DNA of 64,000 bases, taken from assembly GCF_008831285.2 (NCBI RefSeq), contig NC_045148.1, forward strand, positions 23,254,283 through 23,318,282, in the 5' to 3' direction. The notes under the pieces were generated by a model that was not told the DNA's origin, did not search any database, and saw nothing but the letters and a program-made list of their open reading frames with translations. This DNA comes from Nymphaea colorata. Lineage: Eukaryota; Streptophyta; Magnoliopsida; Nymphaeales; Nymphaeaceae. Position numbers and translations under genes: made by a program. Positions 9,160-25,329 of the stretch are shown here, piece after piece (within the stretch, counting starts at the first letter, position 1; each line of letters opens with the position of its first letter).

Positions 9160-10939
9160 GCTTGGAAAAACTGGACTTTCTGTTCCGGTACTTGACCCCC
9201 ACCCCCTAATACCTATTCGTGCACGTCAAAGCAAAGAGAGCGGCTCATCAATGAATAACCATTGAAAACTGCAAGGTGGCTTGGATTGTAAGTGGTCGGC
9301 AGATTGCAAAATTTTGAAAATCAATACATGTATAGACTTAAAAAAGGAGCCTTAGGTGGATTGAATGACTCATTCATTCTCAAATAAATATTACCATGAA
9401 TTGGGTGAAGAGAATTTACTTCATTATGCTTCCTTTTGCTTAACAACAATAGACTATGTTAAACAAATTAATTACCAAACAAGCAAGGAGAACACATTAC
9501 AAAGCGTGAAAATACGGCATGATATATATTGGCAACCTTTATAAACTGAAAAATCTCATAAACTTCGTGGTTGATACATTTGGGAAGCTAAAATAAAGTC
9601 AACAACGATTGAATAAAGTCAACAACGATTTAAAAATTTGCCTTCACCACACATGCAAACTTATTCTCCCAAGTCATCAGCTAAAGGAAGCTACATTTGT
9701 GTTTGACCCACAAAGATAATGCCTCCCCTAGTTAAAAAATTTGATTCAAAAATAAAAGTTCTAGAATCATAATTTCTTCTCAAACAGGAACAGAATCAAA
9801 ATTTTCAAGTTTCAGTTTCCTAGTTCCAACAAACGAAATACCACGTTAATTTGTTTAACAATTTCAATTTCTTAAAAAAATGAGCATTTTGTTTCCAAAA
9901 TTCCATGGTTCGGGGTATGTCAAACGCCTCCTTAGATAAATGATCTTCTTTGAGATTTAATTATTGATTGTAGAAAAAGGACCGACTACCCAACAATTAA
10001 CAGTAAGGTTAAACTTACTGAAGTTGGCTTCTTAATTTGGCCAACAACTGCGCTTAATTGGCACTTAATTAAGATGTGGGGAAGGAGAGAAATTCTCCCC
10101 CTGCTTGCCTACTGAAAGCCAAAAGTTGATGAAAGCTAGGCCTAGCTAGGGGTCTCCGTTCGTTCAAAAGAGAAGAAGAACAGCGGTTCGGTGAGAAGTT
10201 GAATGGTGGGAATTTACCTAGTTGCCTCCTTCCGACCGATGATGACGAAGGTTCTCCATGAATTTACATTGGCCTCTGTCTATATGTCGCACAAGAAGCA
10301 GCCTTATATTTTTGTGAGAAGCCATTAACTGGTGGTGCTAGCAGTAAGATTGGGATGCCCAAACAACTGTGCTGCGAGAGGACAACATAAAATCAAACTC
10401 AGTAAATGATAGCTACATACATGCATATATAACAAGTGTCAACTGTGAAAGCGATCTTGTCCTATCTCACTCTACTTTTAGAAGGGTCAAATTTTCATCG
10501 TTTGCTCTTGGCGCCTTTTGTCACGTTTTCTCTTCCTCTACCGTGCAAAGTTTAATGGTTATGAAGAATTTTTTTTTCTTTAATTTCCAAAGAATTCCTC
10601 CCCTATAATTCTGAACAGCAAAGAAGGAGATCGATTTGTCAAGTGGCTTATTCAATCTTCCTAAGAGTGAGGAGCCGGAAGTCTCTGGCTGAGTGGCCCT
10701 GACATTTTAAATCTTAAGACTGATAATGGGAACTAAGTATGTAAATGAGAAAATAGCTACGAGATATGAAGTTATAAGTATGCACTTCCACCGCTACGGT
10801 TTCCAGATTATTCCATACGATGCATGAACTGCTAAACGAAGCTTGCTACCTTATGAACAAGGTCTTGGAGAGAGGGGCAAGAAACCATTGCTTCCCTTTT
10901 CCTTTGCCTCTTAGGTACAAGGTTGTGTCCCAAGCAAAG
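9160..10939. other. Duplicated non-coding DNA with the Copia1 empty site
   Basis: No gene is recognisable. The segment matches 45700-46769 plus 53059-53860. At 10134-10138 the single AGCTA inside GAAAGCTAGGCCTAGC is the uninterrupted target of the Copia1 insertion in copy B. A reading frame around 10369-10608 persists in B (53293-53532) but begins at a non-ATG codon and resembles no family I know. Confidence 0.6.
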
Positions 10940-11407
10940 GCTTGAGACTAACTGTATCAAACTATTGGGGCAGAAGAGAATGGAAGGAGGCTAGAGATTC
11001 CAAATCATGTATGAGAAAAAAAAAACTTGTGAATAGAAGATAAGGTTTGCATGAAACGTACCCCTTCAAAGATCTGAGTTTCTTTCCTTCTGCAAAAACG
11101 AGCAAGGTGCATACTCCGATCTTCTAATCAACACCTCCGTTGTCTTGATGGGAAACTTAAGGCATATGTATACGCTTGAGACTAACTGTATCAAACTATT
11201 GGGGCAGAAGAGAATGGAAGGAGGCTAGAGATTCCAAATCATGTATGAGAAAAAAAAAGCTTGTGAATGGAAGATAAGGTTTGCATGCAACGTACCCCTT
11301 CAAAGATCTGTGTTTCTATCCTTCTGCAAAAACGAGCAAGGTGCATACTCCGTTCTGGTAATCAACACCTCCGTTGTCTTGATGGGAAACTTAAGGCAAA
11401 TGTAACT
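10940..11407. repeat. 234-bp tandem duplication specific to copy A
   Basis: GCTTGAGACTAACTGTATCA begins both units, at 10940 and 11174. The unit runs through AGAATGGAAGGAGGCTAGAG and ends near GGGAAACTTAAGGCA(A/T)ATGTA. Copy B has only one unit, about 53860-54100. Confidence 0.9.
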
Positions 11408-11804
11408 TAAGTTAACGCTTCTTGGCGAATGCCAGAAAGAACTCTAACCAGCTCTCATTGCCTCAGCATGATCTTAATTGCGGTTGATCTTGACTCCCAT
11501 GTTCATTGGTGAAGTCCCTGCAATTATTGATTTTAAATTTTCAGAACATATTTATGAGGGAAAATCAGAACCTCATTTGTCTAAGATGTAATTTAAATGA
11601 TTAAATAATTTAAAAAATCAAAATCCCCGCCTTGACCGCTAAACAAAGGGCCTCCGGTACATTTTAAAATAAATGGTGGGTACTAATGGAGTATTATTGT
11701 AAATGTGGACGTTGGAAAACTTAAAATTCACATTCATGATCCACTAAATAATTGACGACCAACAGTACATCCGGTGTGGCGGCTTTATAAACAATTGGGG
11801 CTTG

Positions 11805-11870
11805 GGGATGTTAATGGATCAGATCTGGATTGGATATCCATTCAAAATGCTTTTAAAGAATTGGACATAG

Positions 11871-11904
<34 letters not shown>

Positions 11905-12060
11905 GAGTAATAAATCCGAATTCATCAGATTTAAATAGGAGACTCCATCTTATCAAACTCATATATATATATATATATATATTAAGTCAGAATTCATCAG
12001 ATTTAAATAAGAAACTCCATCTTATCAAACTCAGATTCAGTTTTAAATAAATGTCTCGTT
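11805..12060. repeat. AT tracts and 70-bp local duplication (copy A)
   Basis: AT tracts lie at about 11874-11900 and 11962-11982. The stretch GAATTCATCAGATTTAAATA through CTCCATCTTATCAAACTCA occurs on both sides of the second tract, whereas copy B has it once (54625-54665). The sequence begins GGGGATGTTAATGGATCAGA, a form seen at the start of several related degenerate elements in this window. Confidence 0.75.
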
Positions 12061-12339
12061 AGATAACAAAGATCTTAACTTAGATATCCTATTCCAAGTT
12101 TAGATATCTGAATACGAACTCCGGGTAAACTGAATTAATTGGGGCAGTTGAAAAAGCAGCACCTTTTCAGTTTTCCCTCGTAAGGAACTTATGTTTTTTA
12201 AAATTAATGTTTGAGAGTAGGGAAACTTGGTTTTGAATGTCATCCAACCTAATCATTTGATTGGGGAATCTTAAAAAGTTAAAATCAAACACGACCAATT
12301 TTTCCCACTCAAGTATATTTTTCCTCTATTTGTGAAATT

Positions 12340-13765
12340 TGGATGGTCTGTGGTTCATCCCATTTTAATATGATAATCAATGATGAGGTAGCATCTAATC
12401 ATGCATCTTACCTAGGTGTTGAAAACCTAACATTTAGAAGTCGTGCATCTAATTATGTAAAATATGGGCCATGCATTTGTTGGAGAAGTGCTCGTTTCAG
12501 CTTTGAAAGGAAAGTGTTGCTTTGGACCTCTTTCTTTATATGATACAAATGTCAAGGAAACACTCCCTTGTAACATATCACAGATATTACTGCAAAATAT
12601 TGAAGAGTTGCACAACAATCTACACTGCCATCCACACCTTCGGGGATGAACCTAGGCAAAATATTGAAGAGTTGCACGACAATCTAATAACAAATAGCTT
12701 TTTCCCTATACCAATTAGTAACCAAACAACATGGTAGACAACCTAATTAGCTTGTGTCTATACTTATATCTAGAAAGGCAATTCTTACAAGTCTTTTAAA
12801 GTTGGAAAACATGATTCCCATATGTAAGGGATCAGCTAAGGTTAACAATAGAATAGAACGAGTGAGAATCATTCATAGTCCCACTACATCAAAAACTTCA
12901 CCAAGATAGAAACCTTTTTTGCTAGGGAGAGATGGCTCAAAGGATAAGCAGGCAATCAATACTTCATTTTGCAAGCGTTTGATAATGAAGGAAGCTTAAC
13001 TCTGAATACACCTAATAATTGACAAAAGAAGATGCACAAGAGGTTATATAAAAAAAATCCCATGAGGGCATGTGTAGTGACACCTTGGCTATTATGCTCT
13101 TACCAAACATCGTATGCCAGCTAATTAAGCCGCTAGTGGACAACCATGGAAAAAAATGCTTACCAATTACTGAAGAAGTATGTCTTCTCAAATGGGCACC
13201 AGAGACCTCCATTCACTGGCAGCTTATCTACTCTTTTCCTTATACATAAATAGGTGTTTCATGTTATTGGATCCATCAATCCATTTTGAACATCGCAACA
13301 TGGGCAGACATTGATGTTACAAAATATGAAGGAAAAATTAAACGGTAAGTTCAGTTTAGACAAAAAATGATATATGAGGGTCTTTTTTTTGAGAAAGTCA
13401 ACTAAGTGCATACGTGAAAGCAACAAAACATGAATTAACAGTTCATTACTAAGTTTAGTTGAAAAATTATAATTAACAATTTATTTACACCTTGTACTTT
13501 CTCTGTTACAGAGGTCAATACTGAAAGTTCATGTATTGGGGTCCACCCATTAAAGTATGCTTGTTATGTTCATAGGGTGTAGTAGAGACCTTGCTTTCCA
13601 TATCGATTTCTATGTTGAACAATTCTTCAACTCAAATAAGCACCAATTGGCAGTCTGATAAGTGACCCTTATATAGGATATAGGCTGGCGCCAAGCTGCC
13701 AAATTGACTGCAAACTCTTATTGGCCCGAAAAAGTTTTGAACCGAGTATCATCGCCCCAACTACC
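12340..13765. other. Insert present in copy A but not in copy B
   Basis: Copy B passes directly from TCTGCGGTTCACCC to an AT tract, while copy A holds about 1.4 kb here. Content is anonymous AT-rich DNA; the phrase AAAATATTGAAGAGTTGCAC occurs twice 65 bases apart (about 12593 and 12658). I could not find clear terminal repeats or a target duplication. It could equally be a deletion in copy B. Confidence 0.55.
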
Positions 13766-13965
13766 ATGATAAATTCCATATATATATATATAGAGATATA
13801 CTTGTCTTCCATTCGCTTTCTTATTATTTATTTTCATTTAATCGGCTCTCTATCTCTCTCATTTACTTCCTTCACGTCTTCCACGTCTCTCACTTTTTCT
13901 CAACAAATTTGAATGGGTATATACATATATATATATGGTTGGTTGCCAGTTGCAGGTTCGAGATA

Positions 13966-16325
<2,360 letters not shown>

Positions 16326-16329
16326 TCCT

Positions 16330-16680
16330 AACCATCCTCCCTTTTTCAAAAGATCTCTTATGGTGCAAGATACCTTAGCCTCCATAATGTCCTACATTTG
16401 TTGAAAGAGATATTTGGTTATCCAACAGGGCACGGGGCAACATTAGAGTTTGCCTCCGAAACAGCCCACCGAATTTTCGCATGTGATGTTGGGTTGAAGG
16501 AAAAGAATTCTCCTCGTTTGAGACACTTTCTCCTTGCAAAAGAATTCTCTCTTTAGAGAAAGAGCTCTTAAAATGTGCAAAGCATGCATCATGAGTTTGA
16601 TCCAACTTATAGAAGTTACCATGATCATTCTCACAGGAGAAAGAAGTAAGGGGTGTATAGTTGTAAATTTGTATAGGTTA
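16330..16680 (-). mobile_element. LINE scrap, copy A
   Basis: The sequence matches 57781-58010 in copy B, where it continues into a recognisable LINE reverse transcriptase on the minus strand. Here only the 5'-most part is left (AAAGATCTCTTATGGTGCAAG to AGCTCTTAAAATGTGCAAAG). It also holds about 130 bases not seen in B. Confidence 0.55.
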
Positions 16681-19260
16681 TCTCTTTCTTTGATAAAATG
16701 TTACCTTTAATAGATTATATAATTCATTAATTTCTTTCTCTACATAAAGATATTATGTTAGGGTAATTAGTTTGTCTTAAGTTTGTAACAGATTGTGCAT
16801 GTACTGAAAAAATAAAAGAAAAAAAGTAAAGCACTATTTGGAATTGATTTGAACTAAAATTCAATATCTAACATCCAACAGACATAGCGTAGTTGGTTGG
16901 GCTGGCGGGCACATTAACAACATGCTGTTTGTTCAAATCTTTTTGGTGGCTACTCCCTGAACTTCAAAGGGCGGTTAGTGTGGCACTCTATTTGATGGGT
17001 GTATTGTAGGTTTACCAATATCATGAAGCAACCCTTGACCCTGTGGACGTGGAGGGGGAAGGGGACCAGCCTTCTTTATGTGGCTTCTACATACCAGAAC
17101 ATTAGACTTGACAAATCCATGTTTGCTAATTTTCTTTGCAAATATTACAATTTTTTTTTTGTAAAATTAGCGACTTCAATATTTGAAAAATCATAAACAT
17201 GAAAGTGAACAATATTGTTTCACATCAGCTGTTAAATACTTTTACTAAATTGATTTTTCCTTTTTGTTTGAGGTTATGTGAAGCGATTTATAACTCAAAT
17301 AAGAGTTGGATGTTAAACATTAGACTGATGGTATAAGCAATTATAAGAATTAAATGGGCCAAATTGCCATGTGATTGGCGGCAAACATATTCAAGTCCAT
17401 ATCCAACTCAAGAATGCACATATCAACTTTTAACTATTTTAACATAAAAATTTAAAATAATATTTTATTTTTAATTAATTTCTATGCATTTTCCAATTTT
17501 TGCAATGACTTTAATAATATTTTTGCAGATGCACAACCGATTCAACTAAATCGGTCATGAATCATTTGTATCCTTGCCGATTCAATTAATAAACCATTTT
17601 TTACAACACTAGTTGGTGAGGGGAGAGAGGGAGAGAGAGAGAGAGACTTCCAAATTGTTGGATATTCTAGTTAAGAATGTGTTACAAATGTAATTTCAAA
17701 ACGGCAAACCAAAACTGGATAGTCAAATTTTTGATGAAACAGCTCATGGTCAAAAAAAGACAATTTAATTTATTTCATAAATTAGAACATAGTAAATTAC
17801 AAGTCTATCACAAACATCAAAATTTTTACCAAAACATATAGTGTTTAAAATTTTGAGACAAACCATCTAAAATTAATTACTTTCCTGTATTTTTTCCAAT
17901 GTACCATCTTTTAGCGCTTCACCTTTTGAACTACACAATCAAAAGTTTGGGAGACTATCATTCTAGTAGGATTGGACAGGAACCACTGGATCCTCATTTT
18001 ATCAATAGCTCATTTTCATCATCTTATTGAGTAAATCTCATTTTTAATCCTCCTATTGATTCTTTAAAGCTATTTGGAAATAAGATTAATGTACTTGTTG
18101 TTGTATAGATGATGGTGTCATTATGTAGATGTTTAATTGTTGGATTTAAATAGCATCCAACAATTAAATAGCAGCCACTTTTTAGAATTGTTTGGTTTAA
18201 ATAGCTTATCTGAACAATTCATATTTCATAGGACAAGAACATTGTTTTTTTTTCCTTCCACAAATTGGCTAATTGAATAATTGCAATGAGAAATATGCAT
18301 GGGATAAATAAGCAAAAATTTAGACATACAAAACCATCAGTCTAGTGGCCTACTTTGAGTAATATTTATTTCCAACATTAACTGCCAAAGTACACGTGCC
18401 ATATCGTCAAGAAAACTAAAGATGTAACAAATGTATATTTTTGAAGTAAAATTTTTTAAAGACGTAGCACACAGAAATAATCTTCCACATCCATGACTTT
18501 ATAACTATTAGATGTTATTAAAAAACTATTAATAACAAACCACTAAGACAATACATAAAATCAAGTCAACAACGCCAGAACTTAAAACAAAATTCGAAGA
18601 CATAAAATTTTTCATAGTTATTAAAGCTTTTGACATATCATGTACTATTTTGTGCATCATCAAACCATCTCAACAATGTAGCAGGTGCATGGCCAACTAT
18701 TCTATTTGCAATCACCTGAAAAGGGAAAATGGGGTGAGAATTTGAGAAAGTTATCAATACAATCTCTACACTTGCTTTATTCCAGCTTATACGAAGCAAT
18801 TCCAAAGTCACCTTACATCACCACGACATGAAGTGAAGTGACTCAAAATGAACAGTTTCAATATCGACGATACATATAGGTGATGAAACATTTAATAATA
18901 CTAAATATTTATTGCAACAATTTTCATAAACACCTACCATATGCATGCAATTGTTATTACTATTGGCATGCTTATAGCCACATTTTAGTTTTACTTATCA
19001 ATCAACTGCAGGCACACAAAAATAACAAATTGGACACCTCTTGTATTTTTATACGACATTTATTTAGTCCCCAATAATAAAACCAACAACAACAATATCT
19101 CAAGTTGTATGCTTTTACTAGATGTATGAATGTATATTGATTCATAAATTGACATAGGAACAACCTTATATTTGTCAACGTGCTTTACTTGGCCATTGTT
19201 TTCTGTTTTCTTGTCTTCCATTAGATTATATTATTGTGTAGGTAGGTGAGATATCCTTGA
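16681..19260. other. Duplicated non-coding DNA (copy A)
   Basis: Matches about 58010-60585. I see no gene. It includes a short GAGAGA tract near 17622-17645 (B: 58970-58994). Given the flanking copia RT on the minus strand, part may be decayed copia 3' region, but no RNase H motif is readable. Confidence 0.55.
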
Positions 19261-19264
19261 GTTC

Positions 19265-20265
19265 AACTTCAGATATCCTAGTTAATTTGCTTCAAAGAAC
19301 ACATGTAGGTTAAGATTATGTATTTTTGAAATATGCCCTCAATTATCTTGAATGGAAGTTTCCATGAACAAACAAGTTTTATTATTGCATATTTCATGTC
19401 CAACGTGGTGAACAAAATGCATTGTAAACATCCAATGGTACTCTTGCATAAAGTAGCATCTTGAAGTACTTCAGTTTGATATTTGGACAATTTTATTTTA
19501 GGAGCAATGGGAGCATTGATAGGATTTTCTCAACTAAAGCAATTCTTTGTGAGAAGATCTTTCATATCTTTCCTTTGTGACAACACAATGCAAATATTAT
19601 CATAAATTAATTCAATGCTTGAAAGGAAATTTAGAATGCACAAATCGTTGATGGAAAATTCTTGAGAAAAACTTCTAGTAAGATTAACTATAGCATTCTT
19701 GAGCCATATCTGTATTTTTTAAGTAAATTAAATAATGATGAATCAAACTTACATTCTTCAAAATCATGACCAAGTAAATAACCTTATAGTCTATCAAATC
19801 ACGCCGGATCCATGTCTTTTAAATCATATAGGGCTTTCTTGAAGTTATGTAAGGAATGTGGTTGCCTTGGGTCAACATGCCCAGTGGTTGCATCATGTAA
19901 ACATCCCCTTTTAACTCTCCATGTAAAAGAAGCATGATGGATACAACACAAGTGTATAGGCCAGGCCATCTTTTGTTTAGGGTAGTCACCAATTCTTAGT
20001 GAGATTGGTTAGTAACGAGATAAGACATCTCAAAGTACTTTATCCCCTCTTCCAAGTGACACCCTTAGTTACTAACCCAGCTTCAAATCTAGTTATAGAG
20101 CTATCTACATTTCTCTTTATTTTATAAATCCACTTGCACTCTAATGATGTTTGAGATACTCCCTGATGGTACAAGTAACCATCTTTTATTTTTGACAAGT
20201 ACATCCATTTCTTGTTGCATACCTTGTTGCTATTCAACATAAAGATCTGACTGAAAAAAGTCTAT
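19265..20265 (-). mobile_element. Ty1/copia reverse transcriptase relic, copy A
   Basis: On the minus strand, in order: ECKWIYKIKRNVDSSITRF (RT start; normally followed by KARLVAKG, here EAGLVTKG), LLHGELKGDVYM, RYGSRM-type remains, then KLSKYQTEVLQDATL and STIGCLQCILFTTLDMKYAI (RT C-terminus, equivalent to a GALQYLTxTRPDI block). Frames change several times and stops are frequent. In a live element this enzyme copies element RNA into DNA inside the virus-like particle. The matching relic is at 60590-61575. Confidence 0.8.
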
Positions 20266-22930
20266 TGGTTCATATGGGTCTAAGATTAGCATGAGTTGAT
20301 TCTCAATATCTTGGATTACAATTTGAAATGAATGAGGGTTTAGTATACTATTGATTCATTGTGTGATCATATGGTATATACAACTAGACTCAATAGTAGG
20401 AGATAATGAAGTGGGAGAATTTAGGTCATCTATAAATTAATGCCCACCTTAGTCGGAGATTCAAGGCTAGGGCTTTGGGTTATAGGAACTAGAGAGTTTG
20501 GTAGACTGTGGCTATTGTTTTGAGGAGAACTGTGATTATCAACTTGAGAAGGAGACAATATAGGATCAGATTACTTGGTTTTACTTGTGGTTATGAAGGA
20601 TGACAAATAGGAAAAGCAAGGAATTATGGTGGTTGGATGTCATTGGTTGGGATGTAAATTTCTCTTGTTTAAGAATATGTTTGATCACATACCTCCTTCA
20701 CATTGACCGGATGCTTGTATTAAACCCCTTGGACTTCTCAATCTTCCCTGTCATTGGGTGTTTTGTTACATCAGTAATATTACTTTTTATCTTCAAGTAA
20801 GAAATACGGCTTTCCATGAGGCTTTCTAGGATGAATTCAGCAATTTTTCAATGTTTGTTTGACCAATGGCCAAGCAAATGCTGGCAAAAAAAATGAACAT
20901 TTTACGTTACATGACAATGCAATTACTCTTAGAATCTCAATATCATGAATCCTTCTAGCAAAGGGGAACCAAACCATTGTCTCAGTTATCATGTGATATT
21001 TCAAATCACTAAACCCCTCCCCTCAAAAGTAAAGTATAAAAAAGTGTCCGGCGTTAGAGGTGTCCCAACATCCCATTCCTATGAATCCAACATATTTTGA
21101 TGCCCTTTATCTCCCCCATTTCCCTTACCACATGAAAATGTATAAGCCCTATACCAACATGCAAGATGGAGAGGAAGATGGAAATCATTTTTCATGGGTT
21201 GAAGTCTGGAGGCAGAGGCATTTTGATTGTAGAAATTCGTGAATGTGGCAGAAAGATGAGACTGATTTTGTTGATTGAAATATATTATTTCTTTACATAG
21301 AAACAAATGCAGGGTTATTCGTGATCATGAAGTGCCAAAAAGGTACAACATGCAATATCCTATTCTATAATGGCGGTAAACCATCTTTTCCTTTTCCTTT
21401 GTTACCTTTCATGATTATCTTTTCAGCATCATGTCTTCTCCTATTGGAATTAGCCACTATGGCTGCAATGAGGCTGGATTGAGGGAAAAAAATTGCAACA
21501 TGTATTATCGCCAAAAAATCATGATAGCACGTGCATAATATTTGTTACATTAATGGTGGTGACTAAAGGGTGCTACTGTAGAGTTCTAGTGAAAAGTTGA
21601 GTGGTGATATGTGGAAAATAAAATGTTATGGTATGATTTGTCTACTGACCAAGGTATATGGTGATTTATAATTTTTGTTTATTCCTTGACTAGCATTATG
21701 GGTATACTCCTATAGATGGTTTTCTACTTGAGTTCTTTCATGTTTCACAAAAATAGCTTTGGTCGCCATTCCCAAACATGCAAACTGATATAGTAGAAAT
21801 AGCTTTGCAACCATGCATAAATTCAAATACGATTATCATTTTGTATAATATGTAAAGCCTAGATTGCTTACACTAATTTCCCAAATACCATCATCTTCCA
21901 ACATCACTCGCATGCTTGAAATAAATACTTTAGTTACCAAGAGAAGTTCAAGGAATTGCTATGGTTGCACATCCCATTTCCATCATGCTGAGTATTCATG
22001 TAAGCTAATTGACCATCTGATGTAGCATGTAAGCGAATGATTATACTAATTACCTACAATGCATCATCTTAATTTCAATTTCTCTAACATGCACATTAAA
22101 GTAACAACTTCCAATTCTCTATGAAAGTTTGGACATTTTTTGGACCCTAATGAAAAGGTGTGGGTACAAAAGGAGGCTTTATTCTACATGGCAATTTACA
22201 AGGAATTTCCAAAATATAGAAAATATATATAGGATATCAAGTTGTAAATAATAAGTGTTTGATCTGCTTTATTTAAAACATCCAATTGTGTAAAACATGA
22301 CAAACAAGCATGAAAACATTCAACCATTGCCTTAATATGGAATCCCTAGGAACATGATGATCTTGATTTTATGTAGATTAAAAGACCTGGGCATGTTGTG
22401 TCTTAGTTCTATGTTGGTAGGCAACGAGGTGGACATGGAAGTTTCATGTAGGCATAAGAATAGGAGAACTTTATGTGCGCATGTCCTAGAAAACAAGGTT
22501 CATGCTTTTCTTGGATTGTTTTTTATTAGAGCTTCAAAATCACATAGTGGGTTGTCTGGTAGTTTTTTATTTCTTTTTTCTTTTTAAAATAAGTATTAAG
22601 TATACAGAAAGGTAAGCAAAAAAAAATGGTGAGTTTTTGCCTTCACGCTACTACTTATTATCATTTCTTTGGTTTCATGTTTGTGTGAGGTTTGTAAAAC
22701 CAATCTTCAAATTGTGATAATATTGCCAAGTTACATGGGCATTGCAAGTCATTATGGAGGGTTGCTAAAGCAAGGAGCTCCTCTAATTTCAGGAACCATC
22801 AAGAAAAAGAAATTGTGAAAGGGTATAAACTGGGATGGGAAAAAGTTATAATGCTCTCAACTTGCCCTATCAATAGTGCCTATTTTTAACTGTAACAATT
22901 ATAAATTTTGGAGTATTTAAAGGAAGGGTT
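20266..22930. other. Duplicated AT-rich DNA (copy A)
   Basis: Matches about 61575-63740. No readable domain. About 22040-22595 is specific to A. Short open frames at 20600-20800 and 61900-62115 are partly conserved but begin at non-ATG codons or lack family motifs. Confidence 0.55.
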
Positions 22931-22939
22931 ATGAAGATA

Positions 22940-24250
22940 CTGAACAAAGAAATTCAGCAGTCAAGTCAACCAAAAGAATACTAGCACTAAAAAAGGATGC
23001 GAAGGCATTTTTGGTATTATAGTAGGTTGTGTCTGATGTGATTTTTCCAAATAGTGTTAGTTCTACAAAGTCCAAAGAACCTCCGTTACTTTTGAAACTT
23101 TATTAGGATGAAAAGATTAATCACAGTTAAAATTCAAACTTTATGAAGAGAGTCTACAAGTTTGACAAGAAAATGGTGAGTTCAAAACTTTTTAGTCTAG
23201 GCCATTTATTATTATGAAACAATCGAAGACTTTTGGTGAGGTTATACATGAGCAAAAAGGTAGTTGAAAAAGTCTTGAGAAGTCTCCCCCTAAACCTGAA
23301 CATGTTCATATTGCAATAGAAGAATCCAAGGACTTCTCTATGTACTTTATTGGTGAATTAACAGGGTTCTAGCTCATGAGAAACATATAAATAGGTCAAC
23401 AGCAAAAGCCTTTCAAGCTATATTAGATATTCCAAAAAAAACGAATGGAAACAGTGATAAAAAGAACCAAGGAAAAAGTCAAGGACAAGGAGCCTTTAGA
23501 GGAACCACTGAAGGGCATGGTAGAGGAATGGGAAGATCTTGTGGTGCTTTTCAAAAGTGTTATGACATAGCAGGAAAGGCAGTTGAAATCAATATTTTAG
23601 AGGAAAATAGTTTCATGTTTGCAAAAAGTTTGTCACATATCGAAGCCAAATGTTTTGAAATGACAAAGCAATAAGCTAGTTTTGTTGAACAAAATGAATT
23701 TTTTTTGTCCTATGTACTTCTATGAGTTTTAAAAGTTGAAAGTGTCAAATATATATAGTTTGTAGATAGTGGTTATAGTAACCATATGACATGTGGTATT
23801 CAAAAATATTCATGAGACTGTAAAGCTTGATATGTGGCTTGGAGACAATGAAAAAGTAAGTGTAAATTGCAAACTGAATGGTTAATATCATGATGTGTAC
23901 TATGTTCTAGGATCCAAAAAACCTACACTATTTTAGATAGGTAATTGTGCTTTTATTGCAAAGGTTGATCTTAATTGTAAGCTATGACATATGAGGTATA
24001 AATGAATGTTTATTCGCTGTAGTATTGAGCCTACCTAAAGGTTATCATCTTGATAATCCTACTACTAAAAAACTAGTTATAAGATGAGATGCTATTTTAA
24101 TGAAAAATCTTGTTATAAATGGGTAAAAGATGAAACTGTGATACTACAAATTGATGAAGTGCAAATACAACTAAACCATCTTGATGAAGCAGCATCATAA
24201 AAAAAATCAAATGGGGGAGATGGACATTCAAATTAAAGAACCAACTATTG
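22940..24250 (+). mobile_element. Ty1/copia gag and protease relic
   Basis: Broken frames spell gag-like pieces: KKVVEKVLRSLP, then HEKHINRSTAKAFQAILDIP and a GQGAFRG/GHGRGMGRS basic stretch before the expected zinc knuckle (only QKCYD remains). Next comes FVDSGYSNHMTCG, the aspartic protease start, normally VDSGCSNHMTG. Many stops follow and the element fades near 24250. Its first 250 bases reappear at 63740-64000, so it was part of the duplicated block. Confidence 0.8.
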
Positions 24251-24334
24251 AAGACATAGACACTTGGTGTTGACACTCATCCAAGAATGGCATGTTAAGT
24301 GTGTCTTTGCTTTTGCTATTATAGAACTATTAAC

Positions 24335-25320
24335 TAATCTGATGATGGGATATCAGATATTTAATCTTTCAAATTTAATCTAAATCCTAATCTGATCAGA
24401 TATTTAATTAAATATGAATCTATATCTAAATTTAATCACATGTCATTTCTTAAATGCAGATCCAATTTGATTTCTTAATCAAATGTTAAAATTTAGTTTC
24501 ATATTTCTTTTTTTTTTGGAGTAGTTCAATTGGACCACAGATCAAAATTGCATTTTATTACATCCTTGCTAGAAGGAGACCTCCAAATAAAATCTGTGAA
24601 AGAGGTTCTTCCTGAAATTTAATTTGCTCTCTATTTCCGGTATACATGCAAATCTAAATTTTTGAAATGTACATTAAGCAAGCATGTGTTTGACAGTCCT
24701 TATCATGATCTTGAGCATCGAAACTCTTTCATTTGAATATTTAGTCGATTTTCCACTTGATTCATGTGTTTGCTTGCACACCATGGCGGATGGTTTGTGA
24801 AAATCATGATTGAAAGCCAAAATTGATGTTGAGCCATGGTTGGTAGCATGTGAAAACTGACGACGACCATGGAAATCCACAATGATGATGGAAGAAATTG
24901 GAGATGAAGATCAGAGACAATATTACACAACAATTAATCACTTTGAAAATCAGCTCGCACATTTTGGGAGCTTAACATTTTGGTGTTTGGTGCATAAAAA
25001 TTACGCATCATAACCACTAGTCAATATATGCATGCATTTTTGTTTGGACAAAAGTCTGTTGGCCAGTTAATTGTGTGAGATGGCAAAACTCTACCTATTA
25101 TCATCTGTGACCACCTCATTCTTATTGACGTCAAAGAACACCCAATTGCTACGTGTTATGGGCAGTGAGAATAGGGTAACTGCTTACATGTCAAATTTTT
25201 TAATCATACATGAAGATAGTTACAAATTGAGCTTGTTTACCTATACAAGCCCACATTCCTTGTTTGGGATTCTGAAAGACAAGATCGGACCTGTCGGCAC
25301 GAGGTCTGATCATTTCTAGG
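24335..25320. other. Duplicated anonymous DNA (copy A')
   Basis: No gene recognised. Begins with a degenerate GATATCAGATATTTAATC-type repeat found in several places of the window. Short open frames at 24674-24933 and 25071-25319 are only partly kept in the second copy and have no known motif. Confidence 0.5.
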
Positions 25321-25329
25321 ACTTTTATC

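Noticed and set aside
10369-10608. 79-codon frame conserved between copies A and B
   Set aside because: It starts at a non-ATG codon, has no known motif and its conservation is no better than that of the surrounding non-coding DNA.
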